64,000 bases of DNA from Rhodoblastus sp963748385 (GCA_963748385.1 CAVVIQ010000010.1:194892-258891), one strand, 5' to 3'; positions 39,381 through 48,389 are shown, counted from the stretch's first letter. The notes: a model not told the origin generated them from the sequence alone. Translations and numbers: made by a program.

Positions 39381-39749
39381 TTATGCGTGTTCCAGCCAGC
39401 GCTCAGACAGCTCGGTCTCGACGGTGTCGTTCGCAAAGGTGTCCGGATAGTCGGGCCAAAGATCCTTCTGCCGAAAACAGATACTGTAGAACCATTCGGG
39501 ATTATCCGTATTGTTCCACGACTCATCTTCGGCCGGCGGGCTTTCATAGACTGCCATTGTTATCGTCCCGATCACTCCGCGCGTATAGAGCTGGGTTCTC
39601 GTGTAGAAAATGTCAGGTAGATTTTTGATGCGAACGCTGTCGCCTTGTTTGAATTTCGGCGCCGGCGCCTTGCCTTTGAAACATTGAGGATCGCCGATGC
39701 CCGTGGCCATTTTCGCGTGATGTTCGCGATCGTGATGAATCTTACTCAT
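39381..39749 (-). CDS. scnA: Thiocyanate hydrolase alpha subunit
   Basis: A 122-aa subunit corresponding to the C-terminal SH3-like half of nitrile hydratase beta (FKQGDSVRIKNL, TRGVIGTITMAVYE, FYSICFRQKDLWPDY). It packs against the gamma subunit to shape the active site. Its ATG overlaps the end of scnB by eight bases with GGAGG inside scnB, so the two are translated together. Nitrile hydratases carry this half fused to the ScnB part; here it is a separate gene, as expected for thiocyanate hydrolase. Confidence 0.9.
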   Translation of the reverse strand: MSKIHHDREHHAKMATGIGDPQCFKGKAPAPKFKQGDSVRIKNLPDIFYTRTQLYTRGVIGTITMAVYESPPAEDESWNNTDNPEWFYSICFRQKDLWPDYPDTFANDTVETELSERWLEHA

Positions 39750-40167
39750 AGCGCTTTCTCACCTCCTCGATCTTGTCAACCAGTTCCGTAAGGGTCACGT
39801 ATTGTTTATCGACAAGTATCCGAGCTGCAGTCAGCAGCCACCGTCCGTAATACGGGAGCCCGAGATACGTCGTCTGACCAATATCGACGTTTTGACGTCG
39901 ACGACGTTCTTCAGCGTTCCAAACGCCGCGCCAAGCCATACATTCGCAAGTGGCGAACGTATTTGCCTCCCATTGCTCTTCTTGTTTCTCTTCCCAAGCT
40001 ATTGGGGTGTCCGGCTCGCCGCCGATGTCGTGCACCGATCTCGTATAGGCTCGGAAGAGTTCATTCGTGATCTGGTCGGGAGATGGGGCATGAGTTGCCT
40101 TATGCAAAGCCGGCTGCATCTGGCCGACAAGTTCCAAGTGTTTTAGCAGTTCCGTTCTCGAAGGCAT
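39742..40167 (-). CDS. scnB: Thiocyanate hydrolase beta subunit
   Basis: A 141-aa subunit corresponding to the N-terminal half of nitrile hydratase beta. It contains WEANTFATCECMAWRGVW and YLGLPYYGRWLLTAARIL, where the last resembles the YYERWL segment of beta subunits. GGGAG nine bases ahead of ATG 40167 decides the start over an ATG 37 codons upstream. First gene of scnB-scnA-scnC-P15K. Its promoter lies about 180 bases upstream, in a 442-base gene-free region. Confidence 0.9.
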   Translation of the reverse strand: MPSRTELLKHLELVGQMQPALHKATHAPSPDQITNELFRAYTRSVHDIGGEPDTPIAWEEKQEEQWEANTFATCECMAWRGVWNAEERRRRQNVDIGQTTYLGLPYYGRWLLTAARILVDKQYVTLTELVDKIEEVRKRYE

Positions 40168-40345
40168 TTTGAACTCCCTAGCTACGGCCTGAAGGCGGCC
40201 CGAAAACAGGTCGTCTTCTCCCGGATTTTTTGTCGCCGAATGGCAAAGCAAGCGCACCCTGCGCCCAACGTTCAGCACCCCATGTCGGCTGGTCGTTTAT
40301 GGGATTTTCCTGGACCCTGTTGGCAAGCGCGCCCAATCTGCGATT

Positions 40346-40427
40346 ACAAGCTAGACGCCCCTACCTAATAACGTCAAAGACGCATTTCTCATAAACTCGA
40401 TAGGTGTCAGTTATAGATAGCAGCGCT
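40346..40427 (-). promoter_or_regulatory. scn operon promoter with LysR-type box
   Basis: The box (GTTATAGAT and CGATAGG elements, 40398-40427; ATAGG-N5-GTTAT symmetry) lies 14 bases from AAGACGC. On the minus strand TTGACG and TAGCTT are 18 bases apart. The same architecture occurs at 47155-47239 upstream of cbiM. The remainder of 40168-40609 shows no gene. Confidence 0.7.
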
Positions 40428-40609
40428 TTGACGCGGTCATTCCCCCACCCTCGCCACACATGTTTTTGGGCGGCGTTTCGGTCCCTGACGAGGGCTTCAA
40501 GCCGGCGTCGATCAGAAGCGGAGACCGAGATGGATGGCCGCCACGGCGACAGCAGACCTTTGGATGCGTTCGTGCAACGCTGTTATCCAAGATCCCCTAG
40601 GTAGGCGTG

Positions 40610-41764
40610 TCAGAATTTGTAGGTTAACGCCATATTGGCCTGCAGGGCGCGGGCGGCCTGCGGTCCGTTGAGGTTCTGGTAGAGTGGGACGCCCACCTCC
40701 AAAGCCAGACTGGCTTTCGGAATGTTGAAATATTTGCCCGCGACATTCACACCGCCGAAGATCGAGACCCATTGGCCGCCATAGAACAGCGGATTGGCGC
40801 CCTGAGCGTAGCCAGTGATCTCGGGATCGTAGCCGCCGATGCGGCCCTGGGTCATGGCGTCAAGACGCAGGGTGGTTTCCAGGCCCGGGATCCAAGTATA
40901 GCCGCCCCAGCCGGTGATGTCGTTCATAGGACCATAGCGCCAACCCTCGGCAGAAACGTCCATGGGAAAGCGGCCGCGATAGGCGAGGCCCCACGACCAT
41001 TGGCCCAATACGCCCGAATAGGCGACGCCGGGCAGTGCGTCGAGCGTTCCCGTTCCCAACTGCATGCCATAGAAGGCGCGCTTGATCGGCGCCGTGCCGT
41101 TCGGCAAGAATAGGACCTCGTCGGCCGTCGTACTGCCGGTCGGCAGGGAAAAGCCCATATTGACGTTGATCTGGTTGATATCGTCCCGATAGACGCGCCA
41201 GACGCCGGCAAGCAGCGTATCGCCGATACCGTCGGTATGGCCGGTGCTCGTCCCGCGCAGATCATCCGCCTTAGGAGAGGTGGCCGGATAAAAGGTCTGC
41301 ATGTTGACCCATTTTTCCCAATAGGTCGTCGCCACGATCAAGGTGACGTCATTGGTCACGCCATAGGCTGCGCTGGCGTTCTGGCCGAAGAACTCCAAAT
41401 CGTGCGGAACCATTCGGAGAAGATGGTAACCAGCCTTGGGGGTGTGGCTCGAGTAGACATTGTTGATGATATACTCAGGACTGACCAGATCCGTGCCGAT
41501 CTGGTTGCCGGCGAGCCGCGTCCAGGACGGAGCGTAGGAAACGGCCCACTGACCCTGGTTGAGCAGGCCAACGCCAAAAACGCCAAGCGGCGCCGGGGCC
41601 TGCGCCGCAAGCGAAACGTCCGGCGCGGCGGGAGCTTCCTTCGTATCCGGCAGGTCGCCGGCGCGGGCGAGCGGCCCGCTCGCCATCAGGGCCAGGGCCC
41701 CCCCTAAAAGCGCGGACCGCTTCCGGCGATCTAACGACGACAATTTGGGGTTTTTGTTCAACAT
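40610..41764 (-). CDS. Outer-membrane channel (MetA-pathway/phenol-degradation type)
   Basis: A 384-aa protein with a signal peptide ending near ALMASGPLARA and a beta-barrel pattern throughout (alternating aromatic strands, final ALQANMALTYKF ending in Phe). It resembles the Phenol_MetA_deg family of putative transport porins. AAGGAG precedes ATG 41764 and removes the upstream start at 41863. Between scn and its regulator gene, it could let thiocyanate or other small anions cross the outer membrane (inference). It is divergent from cynR. Confidence 0.75.
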   Translation of the reverse strand: MLNKNPKLSSLDRRKRSALLGGALALMASGPLARAGDLPDTKEAPAAPDVSLAAQAPAPLGVFGVGLLNQGQWAVSYAPSWTRLAGNQIGTDLVSPEYIINNVYSSHTPKAGYHLLRMVPHDLEFFGQNASAAYGVTNDVTLIVATTYWEKWVNMQTFYPATSPKADDLRGTSTGHTDGIGDTLLAGVWRVYRDDINQINVNMGFSLPTGSTTADEVLFLPNGTAPIKRAFYGMQLGTGTLDALPGVAYSGVLGQWSWGLAYRGRFPMDVSAEGWRYGPMNDITGWGGYTWIPGLETTLRLDAMTQGRIGGYDPEITGYAQGANPLFYGGQWVSIFGGVNVAGKYFNIPKASLALEVGVPLYQNLNGPQAARALQANMALTYKF

Positions 41765-42053
41765 TTGCAGAGCTCCTTCACCAGATTGCTTCGGATGCCC
41801 ACGCATCGCGTAGCGATCCCTTGGACTAACGATGAATTTGATTCCGTGACGTAGCACCCGCACGATGATAAGTTTTTGACTCGTTATCGCGTGTGGTTTC
41901 CCACCTTGGGAGACGGGAGCTACTTTCGACGAATTGGTTGCACCTTGGCGTTTTTTACAAAAAATCTTTTGTTAGTTAGCGACGTCTGATATACTAGGTC
42001 AAAGATGATTTTAATATGGGGTCAATAGGCTCCAACTATGGATCGGTCGTTTC
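41765..42053. promoter_or_regulatory. Divergent promoter region of the channel gene and the LysR gene
   Basis: AT-rich relative to its neighbours, with GATAA-N12-TTATC near 41868-41889 and TGATATACTAGGTCA near 41988. LysR regulators usually bind in such divergent gaps, but these elements do not match the scn/cbi box closely. Confidence 0.4.
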
Positions 42054-43013
42054 ATGTTGTTGGTGCTCCGCCACGTTCGCTACTTTTTGGCTGTCGCTGA
42101 GCACAAAAGCTTCACGCGTGCGGCCGATGCGCTGCATGTTTCGCAACCAACCTTGTCCCAGCAAATCAGGCAATTCGAGGAATTTCTCGGCACGCAGCTT
42201 CTTGATCGGAGTGGGCGTAGTGTGCGGTTAACCGACGCCGGTGAAGCTTATCTAAGCTACGCCCGGAATGCTCTAGCAAGTTTTGAAGCTGGGCATAGAG
42301 CTATTCATGACGTCGAAAACTTGAGCCGCGGGGTGCTTCGGCTTGGCGTCACCCCCGTGTCGAGTTACCTGATGGCGAGTAATATTATAATTAAATTTAG
42401 GTCTCTGTACCCTGGAATCGTCTTAAAAGTACGGGAATCAAAACAAGAAGCGATAGAATCTGATTTGCTTAACGATGACGCCGATATAGGGATTGTATTT
42501 GATGATACAATCACTACGGGTACGAAGCTGGGCGATGAATTTGAAACCAAAAAGCTATGCACGCAGGTTTCATCCCTAATTGTCGCCAAAACGCACCCGT
42601 TGGCCGAGAGCGCGACTCCGGTATCGTTGGAGCAATTGCGCGACTTGGACTTGGCATTGCTTCCGTCGGCATTTTCTCTTCGTGGTCATGTCGATCGGCA
42701 TTTCATTCAACATGGGCTCAAGCCTAGGGTCGCTTTTGAGAGCAACTCCATAGCCTTGATCATGGATGCGGTGCGTTTTGGCGAATTGGTGACGTTTTTC
42801 GGAAAGGACGTTATCAGGGTGGAGCGCGAGCTTGTCGCGCTCGAACTGAATCCGGCTTTGCCCGATCGGAGCGTTGTGTTGATGCGTAGACGCGCAGCGT
42901 ATCAAAGCGCTGCGTCCAGGGCGTTTATCGACCTCCTTGTCCGTTGGTGCGCGGATCTGAACGCGGGATGCGAGACGGATCATACTTCAGAGAACTCCGG
43001 AAACATGACATGA
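42054..43013 (+). CDS. cynR: LysR-family regulator, CynR-like
   Basis: A 319-aa LysR regulator. The N-terminal winged helix RHVRYFLAVAEHKSFTRAAD, then ALHVSQPTLSQQIRQ and LTDAGEAYLSYARNAL, agrees closely with E. coli CynR as I remember it, including RAIHDV. The co-inducer domain follows. CynR activates cyanase genes with cyanate; here it lies between scn and cbi operons that share a LysR-type box, so it may sense cyanate or thiocyanate and control both (inference). Codon use is less GC-rich than the chromosome backbone, supporting transfer. Confidence 0.8.
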   Translation: MLLVLRHVRYFLAVAEHKSFTRAADALHVSQPTLSQQIRQFEEFLGTQLLDRSGRSVRLTDAGEAYLSYARNALASFEAGHRAIHDVENLSRGVLRLGVTPVSSYLMASNIIIKFRSLYPGIVLKVRESKQEAIESDLLNDDADIGIVFDDTITTGTKLGDEFETKKLCTQVSSLIVAKTHPLAESATPVSLEQLRDLDLALLPSAFSLRGHVDRHFIQHGLKPRVAFESNSIALIMDAVRFGELVTFFGKDVIRVERELVALELNPALPDRSVVLMRRRAAYQSAASRAFIDLLVRWCADLNAGCETDHTSENSGNMT

Positions 43014-43118
43014 TCAGGCGCTGTTGCGTCAGGCCGGGCGTTTATGCCCTATCGACCGAGCATTGGCCGGGGCGCGCTCAGGATAAAGCCGATTTGCCGC
43101 GGAGGCCGATCGCGCTTA

Positions 43119-44169
43119 GAGCGTTTTTCGACCTGACTGAATCGTTGGGGATTCCCAAATCGGCTGCGATCTGATTTAAACTGCGTGCTGGGCGGGAGGC
43201 CAGCATGCATCGCCAAGCCGCTTTCCATCGATCTTCGTCAACGCGTTCTGGCCGCTGTGAGTGGCGGAATGTCTCGTCGGCAGGCCGCCGACCGATTTGG
43301 CGTCAGCGCGGCAAGCGCCATCCGCTGGTGCGGCCGCGAACGAGACATGGGAGACGCCGCGCCCAAATCAGTAGGCGGTGATCGGCGGTCGGCCCGCATT
43401 GAGGCGCATGCGCCACGCATCATGGCGATTGTTGAGGAGACTTCAGACATTACGCTGGCTGAATTGCGGGCGCGCCTCATCGAGGAGGGCCATGATTTCG
43501 GCGTCACGACGCTTTGGCGTTTTTTCAAACGGCGATGCGTGACGCTGAAAAAAAGACCGCGCACGCGGCCGAACAGGACCGACCCGACATCCTGAGGCGA
43601 CGGGAGAATTGGTTCGACAGCCAACTCGACCTCGATCCCGAACGTCTCGTGTTTATCGACGAAACATGGGCCTCAACCAACATGGCGCGCAAGAGAGGCC
43701 GAGCCCCTCGCGGGCAGCGCTTGCGGGTCGGCGTTCCTCATGGACATTGGAAAACGACGACTTTCATCGCCGGACTGCGGCTCTCCGGCATGACAGCGCC
43801 CTTGGTGCTCGATGGGCCAATCAACCGCATCGCCTTCCAAGCCTACATCGACCAAATCCTTGTCCCGACGCTCACGCCAGGCGACATCGTCGTGATGGAC
43901 AACCTCGGTTCCCACAAGGGCGACGCCGTCCGCGCGTCGATCGAGGCTGCTGGGGCGAGTTTGCTCTACCTGCCTCCCTACAGTCCTGACTTCAATCCAA
44001 TCGAAAAGGCGTTCTCGAAATTGAAGGCCCTCCTCCGAAAAGCCGCGGAACGGACAGTCGGCGGCCTTTGGAACGCTATCGGCCGTTTCCTCGACTGCTT
44101 CACCCCCAGCGAGTGCGCAAATTATTTCGCCGCCGCCGGATATGATCCAACCTGATCGGAAAACAATCT
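43119..44169 (+). mobile_element. IS630-family insertion sequence
   Basis: About 1.05 kb with imperfect terminal inverted repeats: left GAGCGTTTTTCGACCTGA, and right, read inverted, GATTGTTTTCCGATCAGG. TA flanks it on both sides (43117-43118 and 44170-44171), the IS630 target duplication. It separates cynR from the cbi operon. Confidence 0.75.
43185..44155 (+). CDS. IS630-family transposase, orfA/orfB with -1 frameshift signal
   Basis: orfA (43185-43595) holds the helix-turn-helix part (DLRQRVLAAVSGGMSRRQAA, then RFGVSAASAIRWC). orfB (to 44155) holds the DDE catalytic part (LVFIDETWAS, IVVMDNLGSHKG, YSPDFNPIEKAF). They overlap by 82 bases. At the seven-A run 43548-43554 a -1 slip takes orfA into orfB, which is the usual way such elements make the full transposase. 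No stop or damage is seen in either half, so it may still be active. Confidence 0.85.
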
Positions 44170-44171
44170 AG

Positions 44172-44367
44172 CGGCCGTCTGGCGGGATCAACGAGGCGCC
44201 GACGCGTTCAAGCAAGAGAGGGGGGGCGAGTTCGATCTGGCGCCTGCCGAGAGCTCTGCGGGTCCTTTTTTGCGGGCTTCCACGTTCATGGGACGAATTC
44301 GGGTTAAACGTTCAAAATATGTGCCGCCGGAGCTCGTTGCAAATTGAGCGCCACCGCACAGCATGAT
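44172..44367. other. Short intergenic stretch after IS630
   Basis: About 196 bases between the insertion sequence and the end of cbiO. No gene, hairpin with T-run or repeat was found. Confidence 0.4.
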
Positions 44368-45276
44368 TTACGGCAGTGCGCGAGGTGGTTTGCGAAATTC
44401 GAGAACGCTTGCGTTTGTCTGCGCCGATGGGATTAGCCGGTCGGCGGCGGGCAAGACGCGCGGAAACATTTCCCTTGCCTCGTCGACGCTGAGCGGAAGG
44501 GGGCCGGGCAGCAAAAATCCGTCGCGCATCAGAGTTTCGGCCAGTTCGGCGATACGGGGCAGCCGAAGGCCCAGCCGTAGCAGCAGCTCCTTTTGCCGGA
44601 AAGCCTCGGCGGGCGGGCCGCTGAATTTGATCGCGCCACGCTCGATGAAAACCACCCGGTCGGCGAGCAGCGGTGTGATGTCGACATCATGCGTGGCGAA
44701 GATCAATGTGACGCCAAGCTCCCGGTTGAGCTTGTTGAGCAAGGCCACCAGTGTTTGGGCGCCCTGGGGATCGAGCGAATTGGTCGGCTCGTCGAGTACG
44801 AGGATTTGCGGCTTCATGCATAATACACTGGCGATCGCGATGCGCTTCTTCTCACCACCACTGAGATGGAAAGGCGTCTTGTCGATGAAGTCGCGCATGC
44901 CGACGACATCCAACGCCCATTTGACAGCCGCGTCCAGCTCGTCGGCCGGCGTCTTCATATTCACCAGACCATAGGCGATCTCGCGATAGACGCTGGCGTT
45001 AAACAGCTGGTCGTCCGAATCCTGAAAAACCATGCCGACCCTGCGCCGGACGGCCGGAAAATTCGCGCGTGTGACCGGCAGTCCATCCACGACGACCTGA
45101 CCACTGTTGGGCGGCAACAGGCCGTTCAGCATCTGAAACAAAGTCGACTTTCCCGCGCCGTTTGGCCCCATCACGGCGACGCGCTCGCCCGCGGCGATCG
45201 ACAGGCTCACATTGTCGAGAACCTTGAGGCCGCCGCGATAGGCGAAATCGACGTTGCGCAGTTCGATGAGGCTCAT
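44368..45276 (-). CDS. cbiO: Cobalt ECF transporter ATPase CbiO
   Basis: A 302-aa ABC ATPase with Walker A GPNGAGKST, Q-loop VFQDSDDQLF, signature LSGGEKKRIAI, Walker B ILVLDEPTNSLD and H-loop ATHD. It energises the CbiMNQ membrane complex for cobalt import. It starts 10 bases after cbiQ and is the last gene of cbiM-N-Q-O. The context, a cobalt-dependent thiocyanate hydrolase 4 kb away, makes cobalt the expected substrate; nickel cannot be excluded. Confidence 0.92.
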   Translation of the reverse strand: MSLIELRNVDFAYRGGLKVLDNVSLSIAAGERVAVMGPNGAGKSTLFQMLNGLLPPNSGQVVVDGLPVTRANFPAVRRRVGMVFQDSDDQLFNASVYREIAYGLVNMKTPADELDAAVKWALDVVGMRDFIDKTPFHLSGGEKKRIAIASVLCMKPQILVLDEPTNSLDPQGAQTLVALLNKLNRELGVTLIFATHDVDITPLLADRVVFIERGAIKFSGPPAEAFRQKELLLRLGLRLPRIAELAETLMRDGFLLPGPLPLSVDEAREMFPRVLPAADRLIPSAQTNASVLEFRKPPRALP

Positions 45277-45286
45277 GTCGTCTCCT

Positions 45287-46063
45287 TCAAGACAACCGAA
45301 GGTTTGCAGTCGCGATCAACGCCAGAAGCGCGGCGCCCAGCCCCCCGACCAGCTTGTCGCGGTTGGATATGGGGCGCGTGAAGAAATTCATCTCGGCGCT
45401 ATCCTCGCTATAGCCGCGCGCCAGCATCGCCGCATAGATGCGCGTGCCGCGATCGAGCGATTTGATTAGGACGCCGCTGGCCATCCGCCCGACATCGCCG
45501 ACGCGCTGCAACCAGCTTCCATCGTCGCACATGCGGCTCAATTGCGCGCGGCGCATGGTGACGGCGGTGTCCTGAAGGATGAAAATATAGCGGTGCATCA
45601 TATCGGCGATGTCGATCACGACGCCGGGAATTTTGAGAAGGCGCAAGGTCTCCAGAATTTCGATCATGGGCGTGCTGAAGGCCAGCAACGTCCCGAACGT
45701 CACTGCCGCCATGATGCGGTTGAAGAGCAACAGTCCGCGCATCGCGCCTTCCCGCCAGGCGGTCAGGGTGAAAAAATCGAGATTGATCGAGAACAGCGGA
45801 TGATGGCCGTAGGTGAAAAGCACGCTCAAGAACACCACCCAGGCAACGCCCAGCGGTATCGCCAGCCGAACCAGAAGATCGCGCAAGCCGAGGCGCAGGC
45901 TCGCAAAAAGCGCGGTCGCGCCGAGCCACAGGCCCAAAGCCAACCGCCAGTCGGAGAACGTCGAGGCCAAGATCGCCGCCGCGAGGAACAGGACGGTCTT
46001 GACGCGGCCGTCGATCCCGAGCAGCGGCGTCTTTTGATGCGCCGTGTAGCGCGACAGGTCCAT
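45287..46063 (-). CDS. cbiQ: Cobalt ECF transporter transmembrane subunit CbiQ
   Basis: A 258-aa integral membrane protein with about five spans. It has the coupling motifs of ECF T-components (MRRAQLSRMCDDGSW and YAAMLARGYSED, the Ala-Arg-Gly motifs that contact the ATPase). It couples CbiO to the substrate-binding CbiM/N. It follows the small subunit gene by six bases. Confidence 0.9.
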   Translation of the reverse strand: MDLSRYTAHQKTPLLGIDGRVKTVLFLAAAILASTFSDWRLALGLWLGATALFASLRLGLRDLLVRLAIPLGVAWVVFLSVLFTYGHHPLFSINLDFFTLTAWREGAMRGLLLFNRIMAAVTFGTLLAFSTPMIEILETLRLLKIPGVVIDIADMMHRYIFILQDTAVTMRRAQLSRMCDDGSWLQRVGDVGRMASGVLIKSLDRGTRIYAAMLARGYSEDSAEMNFFTRPISNRDKLVGGLGAALLALIATANLRLS

Positions 46064-46069
46064 CTCTGT

Positions 46070-46417
46070 TTAGCCTTCTTTCTTGGCCCCGCCGCGTTGC
46101 GGCCTGGACCCGAACAGCTTGAGCCAGTGGTAGCCGACGATCAGTCCAGCGAAGAAATTGGCGACCGAGAAGGCGCCGAGTTCGGCGTCGCCCGGCAGTT
46201 CGATGAAGGGATGATGACTGCCCTTCAGCGTGATCGCGGCGAGATCGTTGACGATATCGTCCGTGCCGGCGCCTTTCATCTCGTGCGACGACATATATTT
46301 GGCGGACCCGAAGATGAGCGTCAGGATAAGGACCAACGTTGTCAGCATGGCCCTCGTATAACCATCGAAGAAGCGATAGTCTTCGCCTTCGTCACGCGTT
46401 TGAACCTGGAGGGTCAT
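46070..46417 (-). CDS. cbiN: Small membrane subunit of the cobalt transporter (CbiN-like)
   Basis: A 115-aa protein with two membrane segments (TRAMLTTLVLILTLIFG and ELGAFSVANFFAGLIVGY) around a periplasmic loop. This is the CbiN topology, though the loop shows none of the usual CbiN words and the N-terminus is longer. The gene lies between cbiM and cbiQ with 3- and 6-base gaps. It could also be called a PDGLE-type subunit; the name is by position and topology. Confidence 0.7.
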   Translation of the reverse strand: MTLQVQTRDEGEDYRFFDGYTRAMLTTLVLILTLIFGSAKYMSSHEMKGAGTDDIVNDLAAITLKGSHHPFIELPGDAELGAFSVANFFAGLIVGYHWLKLFGSRPQRGGAKKEG

Positions 46418-46420
46418 CTC

Positions 46421-47086
46421 TCACGCTCCTTGTTGGGCCACCAGGCCGGGAAGCAGATCCGGCCGGCGGTCCGCCATCGCCTGCAGCACCACCGCCGTGA
46501 ACACCGCCTCGGCGATCGCCAGCGGAATCTGCGTCGGCGCATAGCCCATGAAGTAAATCATCCATTGATGGAAAAGCGACGTGTCGCCACGCAGGCTCAG
46601 CGCCAGTTGGAGCGAGCTGACGAGATAAGTCGCCACATCGCCGACCAGACCGGCAAGGCCTGCGGCAAGCCATAGCGGAGCGTCGACACCCCGCAACGCC
46701 TTCCAAACCAGCCAACCCGAAATCCCGCCGGCGACGCCCATTGAGAATGTGTTGGCGCCAATCGTCGTAATGCCGCCATGTCCTAGAAAAATCGCCTGAA
46801 AGAACAGAACGATAGCTGAAATGACGACCGTGGCGAAGGGTCCGACGATAATGGCGGCCAGCGCGGTCCCGCAGGGGTGCGAACACGAACCGGTCACAGG
46901 CACAGGCAAGTGCATGGAGGAGATGACGAAGACGGCGACGCCGACCATGGCCAGAAACGGCTTGTAGGCGAGGTTCTGGCGAACGCGCTTCTTGATCTCA
47001 AAGACGCCGGGCGCGGCGAATGCGGCCGAGGCGCCGTACCAGGCGACCCAGGTCTGCGGCGAAAGGATGCCGTCTTCAATGTGCAT
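46421..47086 (-). CDS. cbiM: Cobalt ECF transporter substrate-binding subunit CbiM
   Basis: A 221-aa membrane protein beginning MHIEDGILSPQTW. The Met1-His2 N-terminus wraps around the metal in CbiM/NikM, which fixes the start at 47086. SSMHLPVPVTGSCSHPCGT carries the other metal ligands. It binds Co(II) (or Ni) for import. AAGGACCTCACC precedes the ATG. It heads the cbiMNQO operon, whose promoter resembles that of scn. Confidence 0.92.
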   Translation of the reverse strand: MHIEDGILSPQTWVAWYGASAAFAAPGVFEIKKRVRQNLAYKPFLAMVGVAVFVISSMHLPVPVTGSCSHPCGTALAAIIVGPFATVVISAIVLFFQAIFLGHGGITTIGANTFSMGVAGGISGWLVWKALRGVDAPLWLAAGLAGLVGDVATYLVSSLQLALSLRGDTSLFHQWMIYFMGYAPTQIPLAIAEAVFTAVVLQAMADRRPDLLPGLVAQQGA

Positions 47087-47154
47087 GGTGAGGTCCTTTG
47101 ATTGAGATTCTCGCCATCTCCGAGCAGGTATCGTCGATCGCGACAGACTCCGAT

Positions 47155-47239
47155 TTGAAAAGCTACACCTTGGTGATGGATAACATCCAAGACGCTTTTC
47201 GGATCGAAACGATAGGAAACGGTTATAGATTGCCGCGCT
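47155..47239 (-). promoter_or_regulatory. cbi operon promoter with LysR-type box
   Basis: The box (47210-47239: CGATAGG, five bases, GTTATAGAT, then GCGCT) is followed at the same 14-base distance by AAGACGC. On the minus strand TGGATG and TAGCTT are 18 bases apart, as at 40346-40427. No cobalamin riboswitch motif was found in the leader. The rest of 47240-47498 holds no supported gene. Confidence 0.7.
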
Positions 47240-47498
47240 CACCCAACCCCGCGTTGACACGAGGCCGGGGTTTCGGCGCAGTCCATGTTTTGGCTGGGAA
47301 CCGCTCGCGTTAGGGAGCCTTTAAAAGGAAATTTGCCGTTCATGGAGGGCCTCCAACAAAAGGCGCGACGAAACACGCATCGGCTCCATCGAACAGGTCT
47401 CCTTTCGCAATCCGGGCAATGGATGCGAAGGAGGGGCGCTCCGATACCCGACGCCGCCCCAGGCTGGCCCTCACCGCACGGACCGGCCGAAGTGACGC

Positions 47499-48389
47499 TC
47501 AGACCAGAAGCCCCCGCGCCGTGCGTACGACCTGACCTCCCACACGTATGTCGAAGCCCGCACCCTTTCGGGCTGCGCACAACCGGACCAACGACGGTCG
47601 CCCTATATCTTGCCCCTGCTCGATTCGGGCCGACACGGGTGCAGGTCCAAAATATTCATACTCAATGAGATATGCGCCAAGAAAGGCTGCGGCATTGCCG
47701 GAGGCCGGATCCTCGCGAACGCCAAAGGACTCGAAGAAGAACCGCGCGCGCAGTCGCTGGTCTGCATCGTTATCGTCCTTGCGGCAGAAAACATAGACCA
47801 TAGGTGGAGCGCCCGACGCCGCCAGCGGCCCGAAACGCGTCAGATCGAGCCGCGCGCGTTTTAATGCTTCGACGTTCCTGACCGGCGCGAGGATGAGCGT
47901 GACGCCGCCCGTGACCTCGCGCGGCGGAAAATCTGGGTCCATGTCTTGTGGCTCAAGGCCAACCGCGAAGGCGACTTGTTCGCGGTCGCGAGTTGAGCCA
48001 AACGCCGTCGGCGGCGCGCGAAACCACGCAAGTTCTGTTTGCCCGGCGACAGTCTCGAAGGAAACGTCGACGACGCCAACATCAAGCGCGAGACAGATGG
48101 CGTCGGCCTCGCTTTCCATGGTCTGCCGGATGACCCAGGCCGAGCCCAAGATGGGATGGCCCGCGAATGCAAGTTCTTTGGAAGGGGTGAAGATCCTGAC
48201 GCGCCACGCGCCGTCGGCTTCTTTGCGCGGCGTGAAGAAGGTCGTTTCCGACAGGTTCATCTCGCGCGCGATCTTCTGCATCAAATCGGCGGAAAGCGGC
48301 GTGTCCATCCTAACGACGGCTAGCGGATTGCCGGCATATGGTTCGGCGGTAAAAACATCGACGATCTCGTATGAGCAACCGACCTTCAT
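47499..48389 (-). CDS. PhzF-family protein
   Basis: A 296-aa two-domain isomerase-like protein of the PhzF/diaminopimelate-epimerase fold. The N-terminal DVFTAEPYAGNPLAVV, the catalytic Glu in MNLSETTFF and the C-terminal DPASGNAAAFLGAYL are conserved. Reactions of most family members are unknown. It is intact and encoded at the edge of the island's preserved part, on the same strand as cbi, with an unrelated promoter. Confidence 0.85.
   Translation of the reverse strand: MKVGCSYEIVDVFTAEPYAGNPLAVVRMDTPLSADLMQKIAREMNLSETTFFTPRKEADGAWRVRIFTPSKELAFAGHPILGSAWVIRQTMESEADAICLALDVGVVDVSFETVAGQTELAWFRAPPTAFGSTRDREQVAFAVGLEPQDMDPDFPPREVTGGVTLILAPVRNVEALKRARLDLTRFGPLAASGAPPMVYVFCRKDDNDADQRLRARFFFESFGVREDPASGNAAAFLGAYLIEYEYFGPAPVSARIEQGQDIGRPSLVRLCAARKGAGFDIRVGGQVVRTARGLLV

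Noticed and set aside
38637..40167. Nitrile hydratase instead of thiocyanate hydrolase
   Set aside because: Three separate subunits in the order B-A-C, YPRP after the metal motif, a P15K-like gene and cyanase nearby favour thiocyanate hydrolase. Enzyme assay would settle it.
47087..47300. Cobalamin riboswitch upstream of cbiM
   Set aside because: No B12-box-like sequence or fitting helices could be found; the region instead matches the scn promoter.
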